Of a stretch of DNA of 64,000 nucleotides, positions 8,970 to 17,393 are shown one piece after another. Position numbers and translations under genes: made by a program. Source of the stretch: Candidatus Dormiibacterota bacterium. Lineage in GTDB: Bacteria > Chloroflexota > Dormibacteria > Dormibacterales > Dormibacteraceae. Positions within the stretch are counted from its first letter, which is position 1, and each line of letters begins with the position of its first letter. The DNA is taken from positions 23,515 to 87,514 of the forward strand of contig PNAG01000004.1 in the NCBI GenBank assembly GCA_003169845.1, given 5' to 3'. Under the pieces are notes generated by a model. It did not search any database and was not told the DNA's origin. It saw only the letters and a list, made by a program, of their open reading frames with translations.

Positions 8970-10759
8970 CAGCCGGTTGGCATCCAGAACTCCACGGTGG
9001 TGCCGACGCCCGGCTCGCTTTCGATCTTGGCCCAACCGCCGGCCAGGAGGGCACGCTCGTTCAGGGCAAGCAGTCCGAGGTGGCCTGGAAGGTGGTCGCG
9101 CTCTGAAACCACAAAGCCACGCCCGTTGTCGACCACCAGGCCGTGCACCGCGCCGTCGATTCTCCTCACCGACACCTGAACGCGTGTCGCCGCCGCGTGC
9201 TTTTCAACGTTCGTCAGGGCCTCCGCGATCTGCCTGAACACCATCGACTTGAACTCGTACGAGAGCTCATCGGGAATGTCGAGCGACAGCGCCGCCTCAA
9301 CGCCTGTCAGCGAGCGGAGCATCGCTACGCGATCCCGGATCGTCTCTTCGAATCCGCCGGGGATATCGAGCGCGGGAGGGCGTACCTCGAACAGGAGACG
9401 CCTGAGGGCGTCTTCGGTCTGGGAAAGGAGGCTCTGCGCTTCGCTGAGCACCGTCTTGCCAGCGCCGTTGGGCTCGGCCAGGCGCTGCAGCTGCAGCTCA
9501 GCGGCGGTGAGCTTCTGCAGAGCGTCGTCGTGCAACTCGCTGGCGATTCGCTTGTACGCCTTGTCGACCGCCGTCGAAACATTCTTGAGCAAGAGCTGTC
9601 GTGCGGCATCGACCTTCTGAAGCCGTTCGACAGTCTCTTTGAGGTCGGCCTCCACGTGCCTTAGCTGCCAGACCAGGCCAGCCGCAAGGGCGGCTTTCTG
9701 TAGCACCCACGTGTCCTCGCGGCTGAAACCTTCGGGTCGCCGGCAGTCATACGCGGCGACGAGGCCGAGCCGCTGGTCTCCGGCGCGCCAGGCCACGCTG
9801 ATCGCGTCGTTGACGCTCAAGGCGTCCAACACGTCCCGGAATTCCGACGAGTCATCGATGCGCGACGCCCGGAACGAGTAATCCCTGAAGACGACATTGC
9901 TTGTCAGGTCGTCCCTGTTCGGGGCGCACGGACTCGGGTAGAGCCGCCCGATGAACGCGTCATCGACACCGTGCGCGCCTGGGATGGCGACGAGCATGCC
10001 TTCATTGTTCAATTCCCAGAAAAGCACTTTGTCAGCGCTCACAAGCTCGGCGATGCTCGCTGTCAAGCGCCGGTAGAAATCGCCCAGGGTCTGCCCAGTG
10101 CGGGCATGCACCGAAACTGCTAGGAGGGCTGCCACCGCCGCTTCATGCGCCCGCTCCACGCGCTCGGCACTCTGGGCCCGCTCCTCGTTCTGCAAGCGCC
10201 GCTTCTCGCTGCGGTCGAGAGCGGTTCGCAGGTTCACCAAGCTGTCGACCATCTCCTGCCGGCGACGCTGCAACTGCGCGATCTCGAGCGCCGCGGCCAC
10301 CTGGTTGCCAAATACCGCAAAGGTTCGACGCTGGATCGCCGTGTACCCCGAGCTCCTGGCGACGCCGATCATGCCGAGCACCTTGCCTCCGGCTTTGAGT
10401 GGCTGGCCGCAATAAGACCTCAACGACCCGGCGGCGGGATCCATGGTGCCGTACCAGGTCGAGTCGGGGGTTTCCGCGACGGGACTCAAGCTCGCGTCGG
10501 CGGCGGCGACCAACCTTTCGATCTCTTCGCGGGGCACATTGTCAGGCGGATCGGCCGCCCGCGAAAAGACCTGCCTAGCGCCTGCGTCGTCGACCAGCGC
10601 TACGAATGCCACGGACGATTTGGTCAACTCGAGCGCCCACCGCAGGGCGCCCTCGGCGATCTGGGGTATGTCGTTGAGCCGCGCAAGCTCCTCAGAAACG
10701 CTCTGGAGCGCTTCGCTGACGTCCCAGGCCCCCGCCTCTGAACGGTTCACCGTTTCCAC
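8969..10759 (-). CDS. NarL-type sensor histidine kinase with GAF domains (locus B, intact)
   Basis: A 596-residue soluble kinase. Two GAF-like domains cover about 20-165 and 210-370, joined by a coiled coil rich in Glu/Arg/Gln. A HisKA_3 dimerisation domain follows (about 385-470) with phospho-acceptor His in ASELHDDALQKLTAAELQL, then a HATPase_c domain (about 490-590) with N-box AEALTNVEKHAA and G-box VVDNGRGF. There are no membrane helices, so the ligand is cytoplasmic or diffusible. The regulator expected downstream is only a stub, so it probably signals to an orphan paralogue such as 2500-3141 or 22631-23269. Confidence 0.92.
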   Translation of the reverse strand: METVNRSEAGAWDVSEALQSVSEELARLNDIPQIAEGALRWALELTKSSVAFVALVDDAGARQVFSRAADPPDNVPREEIERLVAAADASLSPVAETPDSTWYGTMDPAAGSLRSYCGQPLKAGGKVLGMIGVARSSGYTAIQRRTFAVFGNQVAAALEIAQLQRRRQEMVDSLVNLRTALDRSEKRRLQNEERAQSAERVERAHEAAVAALLAVSVHARTGQTLGDFYRRLTASIAELVSADKVLFWELNNEGMLVAIPGAHGVDDAFIGRLYPSPCAPNRDDLTSNVVFRDYSFRASRIDDSSEFRDVLDALSVNDAISVAWRAGDQRLGLVAAYDCRRPEGFSREDTWVLQKAALAAGLVWQLRHVEADLKETVERLQKVDAARQLLLKNVSTAVDKAYKRIASELHDDALQKLTAAELQLQRLAEPNGAGKTVLSEAQSLLSQTEDALRRLLFEVRPPALDIPGGFEETIRDRVAMLRSLTGVEAALSLDIPDELSYEFKSMVFRQIAEALTNVEKHAAATRVQVSVRRIDGAVHGLVVDNGRGFVVSERDHLPGHLGLLALNERALLAGGWAKIESEPGVGTTVEFWMPTG

Positions 10760-10850
10760 GGTCTGCCCCTTCGTAGCGATTGTACTCAGTTGCAGCTACG
10801 CCGAGGCCAACCGGCAGCGATGAGCGGGGGTACGAAGCGGTACTGGTCGC

Positions 10851-11015
10851 GTGCTGATCGCAGCCAGGTGCCTCGGTCCAGGTCGATTCCGACTCGAGAT
10901 GATCAAGCTCGCGCACGACCTCAGCGACGCGGGCCGCAACCACAAAGGCCGCCGTGGGAGGCTGAAGGTCGCCCACGACGCGCAACCGATTCAGGCAGAC
11001 CGGCGGGCGGCCTGA
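10851..11015 (+). pseudogene. Diverged copy of the small ORF at 3975
   Basis: The frame reads VLIAARCLGPGRFRLEMIKL then AHDLSDAG, a clear match to the 74-residue ORF at 3975-4199, and ends at a TGA. The equivalent of the first 20 residues lies in another frame, with no aligned start, so this copy is probably decayed. It sits divergently just upstream of kinase B, as its relative sits upstream of kinase A. Confidence 0.5.
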
Positions 11016-11160
11016 CCCCAAGGCCGGACGGCGGGAGCAGGGTGAGTCCTGAACCGTAGCCAGACCTGGCCCGCAGCTTGGTAGGCGCCACCTCCCAGGC
11101 CCGCCGCCACCGGATCCGGCGGCCCGAGTACTTCACCTGAGGGATGCGTTTCTAGTACAG

Positions 11161-11374
11161 ATGGACGAATTTGACCGCCTGTTGGAGTTTGAGCTGCGGC
11201 GAATGCTCGACCCCGTGGTCGCCTCTCCAGCGCCCGCACGCCGGAGGGTTCGAGAACGAGGAGTATCCATTCTTACAATCGCCCTCTTCCGTCGAGCTCG
11301 TCCCGGCGACGATTGCGGTAGTCGAGCCCACCGTTGCGACCCTGCCGGACCGTCCGGTGCCACCTTTCTCCTGA
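11161..11374 (+). pseudogene. Small protein gene, apparently frameshifted
   Basis: The start frame gives MDEFDRLLEFELRRMLDPVV, an acidic amphipathic helix. Around 11240-11270 protein-like sequence moves to another frame (ENEEYPFLQSPSSVELVPAT) and ends PVPPFS at a stop 22 bases before a strong hairpin. The two halves together would make a protein of about 70 residues. One base change in the overlap would restore a single frame. Its function is unknown. Confidence 0.4.
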
Positions 11375-11396
11375 GAGCGCCTTCCTTCCTCTCGTC

Positions 11397-11422
11397 GAGG
11401 CCGGGCCGAAAGGCCCGGCCTC
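11397..11422 (+). terminator. Perfect GC hairpin with GAAA tetraloop
   Basis: An 11-bp perfect stem (GAGGCCGGGCC and its complement) closed by a GNRA-type GAAA loop, followed by ATTTGG. Its position just past the stop at 11374 fits a terminator, but the T-run is weak. An RNA-stabilising hairpin is also possible. Confidence 0.6.
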
Positions 11423-11572
11423 ATTTGGTGTTCTCGCGGCACATCGTGATGCTGCGCCGAGCGCCGAGGGAGAGGCTACGCATGGGCAGCAGTTCAGTAG
11501 ACCCCCCGCCGGGGCCCTATCCGTGGGGGCGTCGATCGGGTCCCTTCAAATCTGAAAGGAGGTTCCTGACGT

Positions 11573-11708
11573 TTGGGCAATCTGCCTTTCGTACTTCTCG
11601 TCATTCCTGTGCTGCTGGGTCCTCGGAGCCGGCGGACACAGCTGGCGCCGCTTTCACCGAGGGGGAGAATCCCAAGAGTACTTTCACCCCGGGTTTCGTA
11701 CAGGGTGA
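11573..11708 (+). pseudogene. Small membrane protein gene, probably frameshifted
   Basis: A TTG codon about eight bases after AAAGGAGG opens MGNLPFVLLVIPVLLG, a hydrophobic segment. The next frame then reads GAGGHSWRRFHRGGESQEYF and ends HPGFRTG at a stop. Together these resemble the common small proteins with one transmembrane helix and a Gly/Arg/aromatic tail. The frame switch falls near 11615-11625 in a G/C-rich run. It may be a true lesion or a consensus error. Confidence 0.35.
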
Positions 11709-11734
11709 AGGTGCAGGATCGAGATAGCCATCCG

Positions 11735-11905
11735 CTAGGAGACCTTGCGTTCCTGCTTCAGCCCACGCGCGCCCTGGTGGATGTTGTCGGCGGCTTCCTC
11801 GACAGCCATGTCATGGCCATCCGCCGCGGCCCGGAGGTCGTCAAGCGTTATATCGGTCGGCTTGTGTCGTTCGTTGTACTCACCGCACCCGCAGTTGAGG
11901 CACAT
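11735..11905 (-). CDS. Small Cys-rich-headed protein, 56 residues
   Basis: ATG with AAAGGAG seven bases upstream; it reads MCLNCGCGEYNERHKPTDIT and then a helical, acidic stretch (LDDLRAAADGHDMAVEEAAD). The CxxCxC cluster at residues 2-7 could bind a metal such as zinc or an iron-sulfur cluster. I recognise no named family. It lies upstream of, and on the same strand as, nothing obvious, next to the CsbD gene among other small stress-type genes. Confidence 0.7.
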   Translation of the reverse strand: MCLNCGCGEYNERHKPTDITLDDLRAAADGHDMAVEEAADNIHQGARGLKQERKVS

Positions 11906-12012
11906 TTCACACTCCTTTCTTTGTTTTGCTGATTACCTGGAATAACCTAGCCGGCGAATAGCACACGAACCTCGGGCACTCCACGCCGCTCCGGATCGCG
12001 CCATCACTGGTG

Positions 12013-12225
12013 CTAGCCCTGGCGGTCATCCGATTTTCGCAGCTCGTCCCTTCCCTTCTGCTCGCGCTGCTCGGTGGCGTGGTCGTGAATATCACCCCGG
12101 ATCTCGCGACTCTTGCTCCGCACCTTGCCGGCGGTCTGTCTGATCTTGCCTTTGATCTCCTCACCTTTGTCGCTGGTCACCTTTCCCTTCACCTCTTCGG
12201 CTTTCCCTTCGATCTCGTCCCTCAT
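12013..12225 (-). CDS. CsbD-family stress protein
   Basis: A 70-residue, highly charged protein with the CsbD pattern: EIEGKAEEVKGKVTSDKGEE, followed by IKGKIRQTAGKVRSKSREI. CsbD-like proteins are small, helical, abundant under general stress and SigB-controlled in Bacillus; their biochemical function is not established. The ATG has AAAGGAGG eight bases upstream. Its company of small membrane and Cys-rich peptides suggests a stress-induced cluster. Confidence 0.9.
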   Translation of the reverse strand: MRDEIEGKAEEVKGKVTSDKGEEIKGKIRQTAGKVRSKSREIRGDIHDHATEQREQKGRDELRKSDDRQG

Positions 12226-13008
12226 CTGGACCTCCTTTGAGCTATCCGGATCGCGCTTCCCGGGCGCGGCCGTTGTGTCTACATCTAGATAAGCGACTGC
12301 ATCGGCGATCTACCCGCTGCGCGCGGTTTCACTCGACACGTGCCGCGAGCAGCCGGTTACGCCGCGATCGACTTGAGGTTGGGAAGGGATTTCGCGCGGG
12401 AAGAGTCCATGAATCCAGCTTGATCCGGACCGACCTGATGGGGATTGACACGGTGCGAAAGAGCTCGTGATGGTCCCGCGTTCTTGCTGAATGTCCCACG
12501 CGATGCGTTGTGCCTTCGTGACTGCGTCATTTCGAGTACTGCCGCCCGAGAAGCCACCGATGGCGACTCTGAACTCGGTCGAGGTCGGCAAGGCCCGATC
12601 GAGCGGTACAGGTCACTGCTCGACCGAGATATAGGGATGGAGTTCGAGGGCCCGATGCGGGACCTCTCCCGGTTGCTGCGGGGCCAGACTTCAACTTCAC
12701 CGCACGTGGCGGGAGTTCTTCGAAGTCACGGAACTGGCCGAGGTCCTCGAATGCACGCCTTCTTGCCTCCCGTGCGAGCTTCATCCCTTCGGCTCAGTTG
12801 GCGAGCAGCCTGACGACGCGTGAGCCTTGGATTGTGATCCAGCGCTCGTCGACGCCGACTCCCTGACTGTATGGGATCAACGAACCGCGCCACCCGGCAA
12901 TTTCTGGGCCCGCGACCTCATGCAGCAAGGCCTTATCAGCAGCCTGGTCCAGGGACGTACTCGGCGATACGCAGAGGGTCGTCTGGGCACCAGCGCCGCT
13001 ATACAGAT
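12226..13008. other. Long gap without a supported gene
   Basis: About 780 bases. Both strands have open frames of 60-120 codons, but the translations are Arg/Ser/Pro-rich with no domain, no ribosome binding site and no paralogue in the window. They look like high-GC noise. It may hold the glycosyltransferase promoter or eroded genes. Confidence 0.4.
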
Positions 13009-14043
13009 GTGAGAATCGCTCAGGTAGCGCCGCTTTTCGTGCCGGTGCCTCCAAGGGAATACGGCGGCACCGAGCGTGTTGTCCACACGCTAACGCAGGA
13101 GCTCGTGGCACGCGGCCACGACGTGACCCTATTCGCGTCGGCCGGATCGCAGACGTCGGCGACCCTTCATTCCAGCTCTCCGGCGCCCTTGTGGCAGGCC
13201 GGAGGCGATGCCCTGGTGTGGCACGCGATCGAAGTGGAGGAGCTTGTGAAGCGCTCTTGCGAGTTCGACGTCATCCACTCCCACCTCGACATCCTCCCTT
13301 GGCTGGGGGGCGACCGGTACGAGGCGCCCCTAGTGACGACGCTGCACGGCCGTCTCGATCAGCCGGAGTGGCAAAGGCTGCTCAGTGAGTTCAAGCAGTG
13401 GCCACTTGTCTCGATCTCGAACGCTCAGCGGAAACCGGTGGAAGACCTGGGTTTGAATTGGATGGCCACGGTGTACCACGGCCTCGACCTGGAGCACATC
13501 TACTCCCAAGGCCGGGGCGCCGGCGGCTATCTGGCTTTCGTCAGCAGGCTGACGCCTGAGAAGGGTCCCGCCATCGCGATCCAGGCTGCCATCAGGGCTG
13601 GCATGAAGATCGTTGTCGCGGGCCCGATACCCGAGCAGGAGAGGGCGTATTTCGAGTCCGAGGTAGAGCCCCTGCTGCGAAATCCCCTCGTCGAGTGGGT
13701 CGGCGAGCTGGATGATGAGGGCAAGAATCGCGTGATCGGTGACGCGATCGGGTTTCTCGTTCCGATCCAATGGGACGAGCCATTCGGGTTGGCCTTCATC
13801 GAGGCGCTCGCCACCGGCACGCCACTGATATCGCTTGCTCGAGGGTCTTTGCCCGAGCTGATCGAGAACGGCCGCCACGGCATCCTGGTCAATGAGGAGC
13901 GCGAGCTCGTGGACGCCTGCAAGAAGATCGACAGCCTGGATCGCGCCGAGTGTCGGCGGTGGGTCATCGAGCGATTTTCCCCACAACGCATGGCCGAAGG
14001 CTATGAGTCTGTGTATGCCCATGTGACAGGTGAGGCTGCCTGA
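13009..14043 (+). CDS. GT4-family glycosyltransferase
   Basis: Retaining GT-B glycosyltransferase of 344 residues. The N-terminal domain starts RIAQVAPLFVPVPPREYGGT with the Gly-rich acceptor loop. The C-terminal nucleotide-sugar domain has LAFVSRLTPEKGP and the GT4 E-x7-E motif in EPFGLAFIEALATGTPLIS. I chose the GTG at 13009 because the open frame upstream of it (to 12871) is not protein-like and the family begins at this residue. There is no signal or membrane segment. Its acceptor is unknown; neighbours give no pathway. Confidence 0.88.
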   Translation: MRIAQVAPLFVPVPPREYGGTERVVHTLTQELVARGHDVTLFASAGSQTSATLHSSSPAPLWQAGGDALVWHAIEVEELVKRSCEFDVIHSHLDILPWLGGDRYEAPLVTTLHGRLDQPEWQRLLSEFKQWPLVSISNAQRKPVEDLGLNWMATVYHGLDLEHIYSQGRGAGGYLAFVSRLTPEKGPAIAIQAAIRAGMKIVVAGPIPEQERAYFESEVEPLLRNPLVEWVGELDDEGKNRVIGDAIGFLVPIQWDEPFGLAFIEALATGTPLISLARGSLPELIENGRHGILVNEERELVDACKKIDSLDRAECRRWVIERFSPQRMAEGYESVYAHVTGEAA

Positions 14044-14164
14044 TCGATGTGGACGCCTGGAAATGCTCTTTCCCGGATGGCCGCCGGCTGATCTGCACGT
14101 TGTCGACCTGCCTTGCGACAGCAACTTCGGTGAGCGGAATGGTGGGCGGACCGGGTGCGCATCG

Positions 14165-14686
14165 TCACACGACGGCTGCACCCGTTTGCACAGCCTTACC
14201 GCAATGCCCGCCGGCCCTGGCGCGCATCGTTAACGCAACGCCCGCGACACGCTGTGGCTCCAGCAGATTCTTTCTTTGGTGGCAATTCAACGCATCGGTT
14301 AGGTGACGGGGCATGCCAGGCTCCGGCTTACGCCGGGCCGAGTGGTAAACCAGCTCGTCGAAAGAGCGGAAGGGCTCGGGCACCCTTAGCACGATCCGCC
14401 TGACGTCGAACTCGCACAGGGCCGAAAGGTGAGCCCTCTTGCGGTAGCGCAGTGGCTTGACAAGCACCTTGTAGTCGCCGGGCGCGGGCAGGCCCGCCAG
14501 CGCCCGGCGGGCATCCTCCACCCGGAAGCCGGCAAGCTCGCTTCGAAGGTCGATCGGGCCGCACGAGGCCTTCGCCGCCCGCTCGATGTCCTCGATTGCG
14601 CGGCCGATCGTGCTCGGCTCGGAGTGGGGCTCCTCGACCCAGGCGGGCGGCCGGCGCCGCATCGACGGTGGCGTGAATATGGCCAT
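14165..14686 (-). CDS. Hypothetical protein, 173 residues
   Basis: ATG preceded by GAGGAGC at good spacing. The N-terminal part is Pro/Arg-rich (MAIFTPPSMRRRPPAW). The middle has a coherent alpha/beta pattern, including DYKVLVKPLRYRKRAHLSAL and CEFDVRRIVLRVPEPF, then FRSFDELVYHSARRKP. After about residue 135 the sequence loses protein-like character, so the 3' end may be frameshifted or truncated. No family recognised. Confidence 0.55.
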   Translation of the reverse strand: MAIFTPPSMRRRPPAWVEEPHSEPSTIGRAIEDIERAAKASCGPIDLRSELAGFRVEDARRALAGLPAPGDYKVLVKPLRYRKRAHLSALCEFDVRRIVLRVPEPFRSFDELVYHSARRKPEPGMPRHLTDALNCHQRKNLLEPQRVAGVALTMRARAGGHCGKAVQTGAAVV

Positions 14687-14836
14687 GGGCTTGCTCCTCA
14701 GTTAGTAAGCGCCCACGCCGGGCGGTCTACCCGGGGTCCCAAACATCTACGAAATCACCGCCCGAGGGGGAATTTGCAGGCGCCTGTGCGTTCCATTGAT
14801 GGCGGGCATCCGCCGCTACGAAGAAAGGAGGGATCG

Positions 14837-14959
14837 ATGCCTGGCAAGAAACCCGGACCGTCCATCAAGCGACCCAAAACCTACGAGGCACTCAAGAAGA
14901 AGGGCATGAGCAAGTCACGCGCCGCCCGCATTAGCAACGCGCAGGCGAAGAAGAGCTGA
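14837..14959 (+). CDS. DUF7218-type small basic protein
   Basis: A 40-residue protein, MPGKKPGPSIKRPKTYEALK then KKGMSKSRAARISNAQ. The pattern (PSIKxPKxYEALxxKGMSKxRAARISNA) is the small domain known as DUF7218, found in many soil bacteria, with unknown function. It has a strong GAAAGGAGGGA site before the ATG. Confidence 0.85.
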   Translation: MPGKKPGPSIKRPKTYEALKKKGMSKSRAARISNAQAKKS

Positions 14960-15221
14960 ATTGCCCTCCCTGCAAAGGTGGAGGCTGGGGTGGGGGACGC
15001 CCATCACTGACAGTCGACGGGCGTCATGCAGCTGAAGCTCGAACGGTCCTGACCCCACTTATGGCGCCGAGGGCGCCAGGCTGCATGCTCGAGAATGCCC
15101 CGTCGGCGGTCGCGGAGAGCGACTGAGCCTCAGCGAGTAACGGTTAGCTCGTCTCCTGGGACGAAACCCTTGTCCGTGATGTCGTAGCGGTGAACCACCG
15201 GCCGGTGACGCATCGCGCGGG

Positions 15222-15326
15222 TTCACCCGCACCCAGGTGTCCGCCGCCCATTCGCGCGACGACCTGGAGCCTGCGGTGCAGGCGTTCATCGTGAGGCGCG
15301 GGGAACTCGGCGCCGCCGGCCGGTAC
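15222..15326 (+). pseudogene. C-terminal fragment resembling KBL/AONS aminotransferase-fold enzyme
   Basis: The plus strand reads FTRTQVSAAHSRDDLEPAVQ and then AFIVRRGELG. This resembles the conserved C-terminal segment of glycine C-acetyltransferase / 8-amino-7-oxononanoate synthases (RTQxSAAHTxEDLxxA). No upstream frame carries the PLP domain, so it is a relic of at most 35 residues. The match is short, hence modest confidence. Confidence 0.4.
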
Positions 15327-15354
15327 CGTCGCGTCCCGACGCGTTCTCGAGGTA

Positions 15355-15603
15355 ATGAGCGAACAAGAGCTGATGCTCCTCCAGGTCGGCCAGGTCCTGT
15401 CGAAGGTCGCGCGGCCTCACCGCTGCGACGAAGCCATCCCCGTCGAGGTGCAGGCCAACCTCTGGCAGCTCGGCGTTCCCTGTGACGAAGCAACCCCTCG
15501 CGAGGAGTTGATCGCCCGCCTGTGGGCACGCAAGCGGGCCCTGCAGGTCAACTTCCAGTCAGCATGGGGCGGACGCAGACCCACGCCGCCGGCGGCGGCC
15601 TGA
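15355..15603 (+). CDS. Small hypothetical protein, 82 residues
   Basis: Begins MSEQELMLLQVGQVLSKVAR and continues with a helical, charged sequence (QANLWQLGVPCDEATPREEL) ending in a Pro/Arg-rich tail. GAGGT sits just before the ATG. The last 40 bases overlap the topoisomerase fragment in another frame, so the tail may be a read-through product of a truncated gene. No family recognised. Confidence 0.45.
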   Translation: MSEQELMLLQVGQVLSKVARPHRCDEAIPVEVQANLWQLGVPCDEATPREELIARLWARKRALQVNFQSAWGGRRPTPPAAA

Positions 15604-15710
15604 CGCAGACCCCGGACGCCGCGGAGGCCGCCCGGGAAGCGCGTCTCACCTATGCCTCGGACATCGAGCCGGGGATAAGGCGCGCGCGCGAGGGCAAGGG
15701 ATTCGTGAGC
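15564..15710 (+). pseudogene. DNA topoisomerase IB, N-terminal fragment
   Basis: From an ATG at 15564 the frame gives DAAEAAREARLTYASDIEPG and IRRAREGKGF, the conserved N-terminal motif of bacterial/poxvirus-type topoisomerase IB (A..GLRYVSDxEPGIRRxRxGKGF). Similarity stops at GKGF near 15708, exactly where transposase-derived sequence on the other strand begins. The core and catalytic Tyr domain are absent from the window. The gene was probably cut by a transposon insertion or deletion. Confidence 0.6.
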
Positions 15711-16172
15711 GATGCACTTATGCCGCCCTGCAGCCGCGCCATCGATAGCGGCGAATCGATCGATTGCTGACCACGATCGCGAGCTTGAGCAGCTCGCCGC
15801 GAATGCGCTCGGTGCCCAAAGCGGGTTCTCCCGCGACATTCGAGCAATCAGTTCCCGGACTTCTGGGCTCAGGCGTAGCCGGCCCAGCCGACTACGCGAC
15901 CTCCAGCTCCAGTACAGGCGCCAACCCCTGCGATGCCAGCCGATCACCGTCTCCGGTTGCACGATCCTCAGTTGACGAGTCCATCCCTCCGGCCAGAGCC
16001 ACCGCATCCAGACCCAAAGGATTCGATCCCGGTTGTGCAGACGCGGCTTTGGCTTGCGCCGAAGGAGCACTTCGAGTTGGTGTCGCAGGACCAGATTCTC
16101 GAGCGTAAGATCTTGGCGGGAACGACAGCAATCAATAAGGACGCGAAGCAGCATCAAGAGGAAGCCCAGCAC
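15711..16172 (-). pseudogene. Integrase-type transposase, N-terminal fragment (IS481/IS3-like)
   Basis: Minus-strand reading begins MLGFLLMLLRVLIDCCRSRQ and has LENLVLRHQLEVLLRRKPKP, the N-terminal helix-turn-helix type region of DDE integrase-core transposases. The frame continues to MSRENPLW; then a one-base loss in a G run shifts it (the other frame reads ERIRGELLKLAIVVSNRSIR). No DDE catalytic domain follows. It shares its architecture with the relics at 23772 and 24931. The element is dead. Confidence 0.75.
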
Positions 16173-16215
16173 CGGCGCGGGAGCATATCAGGGCAGGGCG
16201 CGCCAAGGTGTGCAC

Positions 16216-16344
16216 GATCCTGATCGGCTTTTGCCGCCCTTCAGCTACAACCAGCGCCGCTTGCACAGCTCCATCGGGCACGTGCCACCAGCAGAGTTCG
16301 AGTCGACCTACTATCGGGAGCGCACGGCGTCAGCCGTTGCGTGA
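16216..16344 (+). pseudogene. IS3-family OrfB, C-terminal fragment
   Basis: Reads FSYNQRRLHSSIGHVPPAEF followed by ESTYYRE and a stop. This is the hallmark C-terminus of IS3-family transposases (YN..RLHSxLGxxxPxxFE). The catalytic DDE region upstream is missing. It points opposite to the fragment at 15711-16172, so at least two insertion elements have decayed here. Confidence 0.7.
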
Positions 16345-16557
16345 AAACCAAACGGGGAAGTCTCCAAGAAAACCAGGGCGATTCAATCTCGCGTCCACGC
16401 GCCACTTTCGAAACGGACCAAATAGAGGAGGGCCGGACGGCGGCCTCTCTTAGGAGCTCTCTCTCAGCGCTGGCCCGTACACCTCCGGCGAGGCGTGAAT
16501 CGATGCACTCCTAAATTGAAGTTCTCGTGCGGGCCTTGGTGGAATCGCCTCGCTGGC

Positions 16558-17064
16558 TCAGGCTGCGATTCCCTCCTGCTCCAGCGTCATGTCTATGGCG
16601 TCGCCCCACGTCGCGGCGATCTTCTTGGCCATCTCCTCTTCGTCAGCAAGGTTTCTCCTGGCAGCTTCAGCTGTGGGCTCGTCGCCACACCGCATCGCCA
16701 ATTGCTCCAACAGCGAGTACGCGGCGATCTCCAGCGCCTCTGCAACGTAGCCATCACGCGCTATCTTGCCCGGTTGATCCGACCGGAAACGATCGATCAG
16801 GCCCTTGGGCACTGCCACCGCTACCGCTTCGCCAGCCTTGCGAACCGACCGGTGCGAGTCGAGCGCCTTCAGCCGCTCCTCCATGCGGCGCTTGTGCTCT
16901 GTGGTTTGCTGTAGATGTGATTCGAGCATCTCCTTGGTTTTCGGATCATCGGCCGCTTTGATCATCGATTCAAGCATCATCGTTACGCTGATCTCCATTG
17001 CGTGTGCGTCCTGGACGTAGTCCACTAGTTTCGACCTGAGCTTGTCGTCGTCTCGCAACTTCAT
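16558..17064 (-). CDS. DUF892 (YciE-like) ferritin-like protein
   Basis: 168-residue all-helical protein with the YciE/DUF892 pattern: LVDYVQDAHAMEISVTMMLE, then LESHLQQTTEHKRRMEERL and a second helical pair ending AATWGDAIDMTLEQEGIAA. Repeated E/H residues (HAMEIS, TTEHKRR, DEEEMAKK) are in the positions used for a di-metal site in ferritin-like four-helix bundles. Such proteins are general-stress proteins, probably protecting against oxidative stress. GGAGGACAAG precedes the ATG. Two exported ferritin-like proteins lie nearby at 18.3-19.8 kb. Confidence 0.85.
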   Translation of the reverse strand: MKLRDDDKLRSKLVDYVQDAHAMEISVTMMLESMIKAADDPKTKEMLESHLQQTTEHKRRMEERLKALDSHRSVRKAGEAVAVAVPKGLIDRFRSDQPGKIARDGYVAEALEIAAYSLLEQLAMRCGDEPTAEAARRNLADEEEMAKKIAATWGDAIDMTLEQEGIAA

Positions 17065-17393
17065 TCTTCTTGTCCTCCGTTCTTAATTGGTCAGTGCTGC
17101 TGTCGTACTCAAGGGGAAACACAGAGCCCGGGCTCGGGTTTGGCATGGCTCTCGACTTGGTCTTACCTGCATTGGGTCCAGAACATGTTCGCCATTGCCG
17201 GGGAGGCTAGGTCGAGTCTCGCAGGATTGACGATCATGTCCGGGTCCGGAATGGGGATGCCCCACACCATTCAATACGACACGGCAGTCCGCCCGGATCA
17301 TCTTTGAGGCCGTTGTCTTCATCGACCGCAACGTTGCACGCGAGCGCTCCACGAAAAAGGCCAAAGCCGACCAAAGACTCCGACTGCTCGCAT
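17065..17393. other. Intergenic region, no supported gene
   Basis: About 330 bases downstream of the SigK-like gene, where an anti-sigma factor (RskA type) would often follow. No frame here has a membrane helix or zinc-binding anti-sigma motif. The sigma factor therefore appears to lack a linked anti-sigma gene. Confidence 0.4.

Noticed and set aside
12527..12784. Minus-strand 85-codon frame starting MKLAREARRRAFEDL
   Set aside because: The first 25 residues look helical, but the rest is Arg/Pro/Ser-rich noise with no ribosome binding site or homologue in the window.
12871..13008. N-terminal extension of the glycosyltransferase
   Set aside because: Arg/Pro-rich and unlike GT4 N-termini; the GTG at 13009 starts exactly at the conserved first strand.
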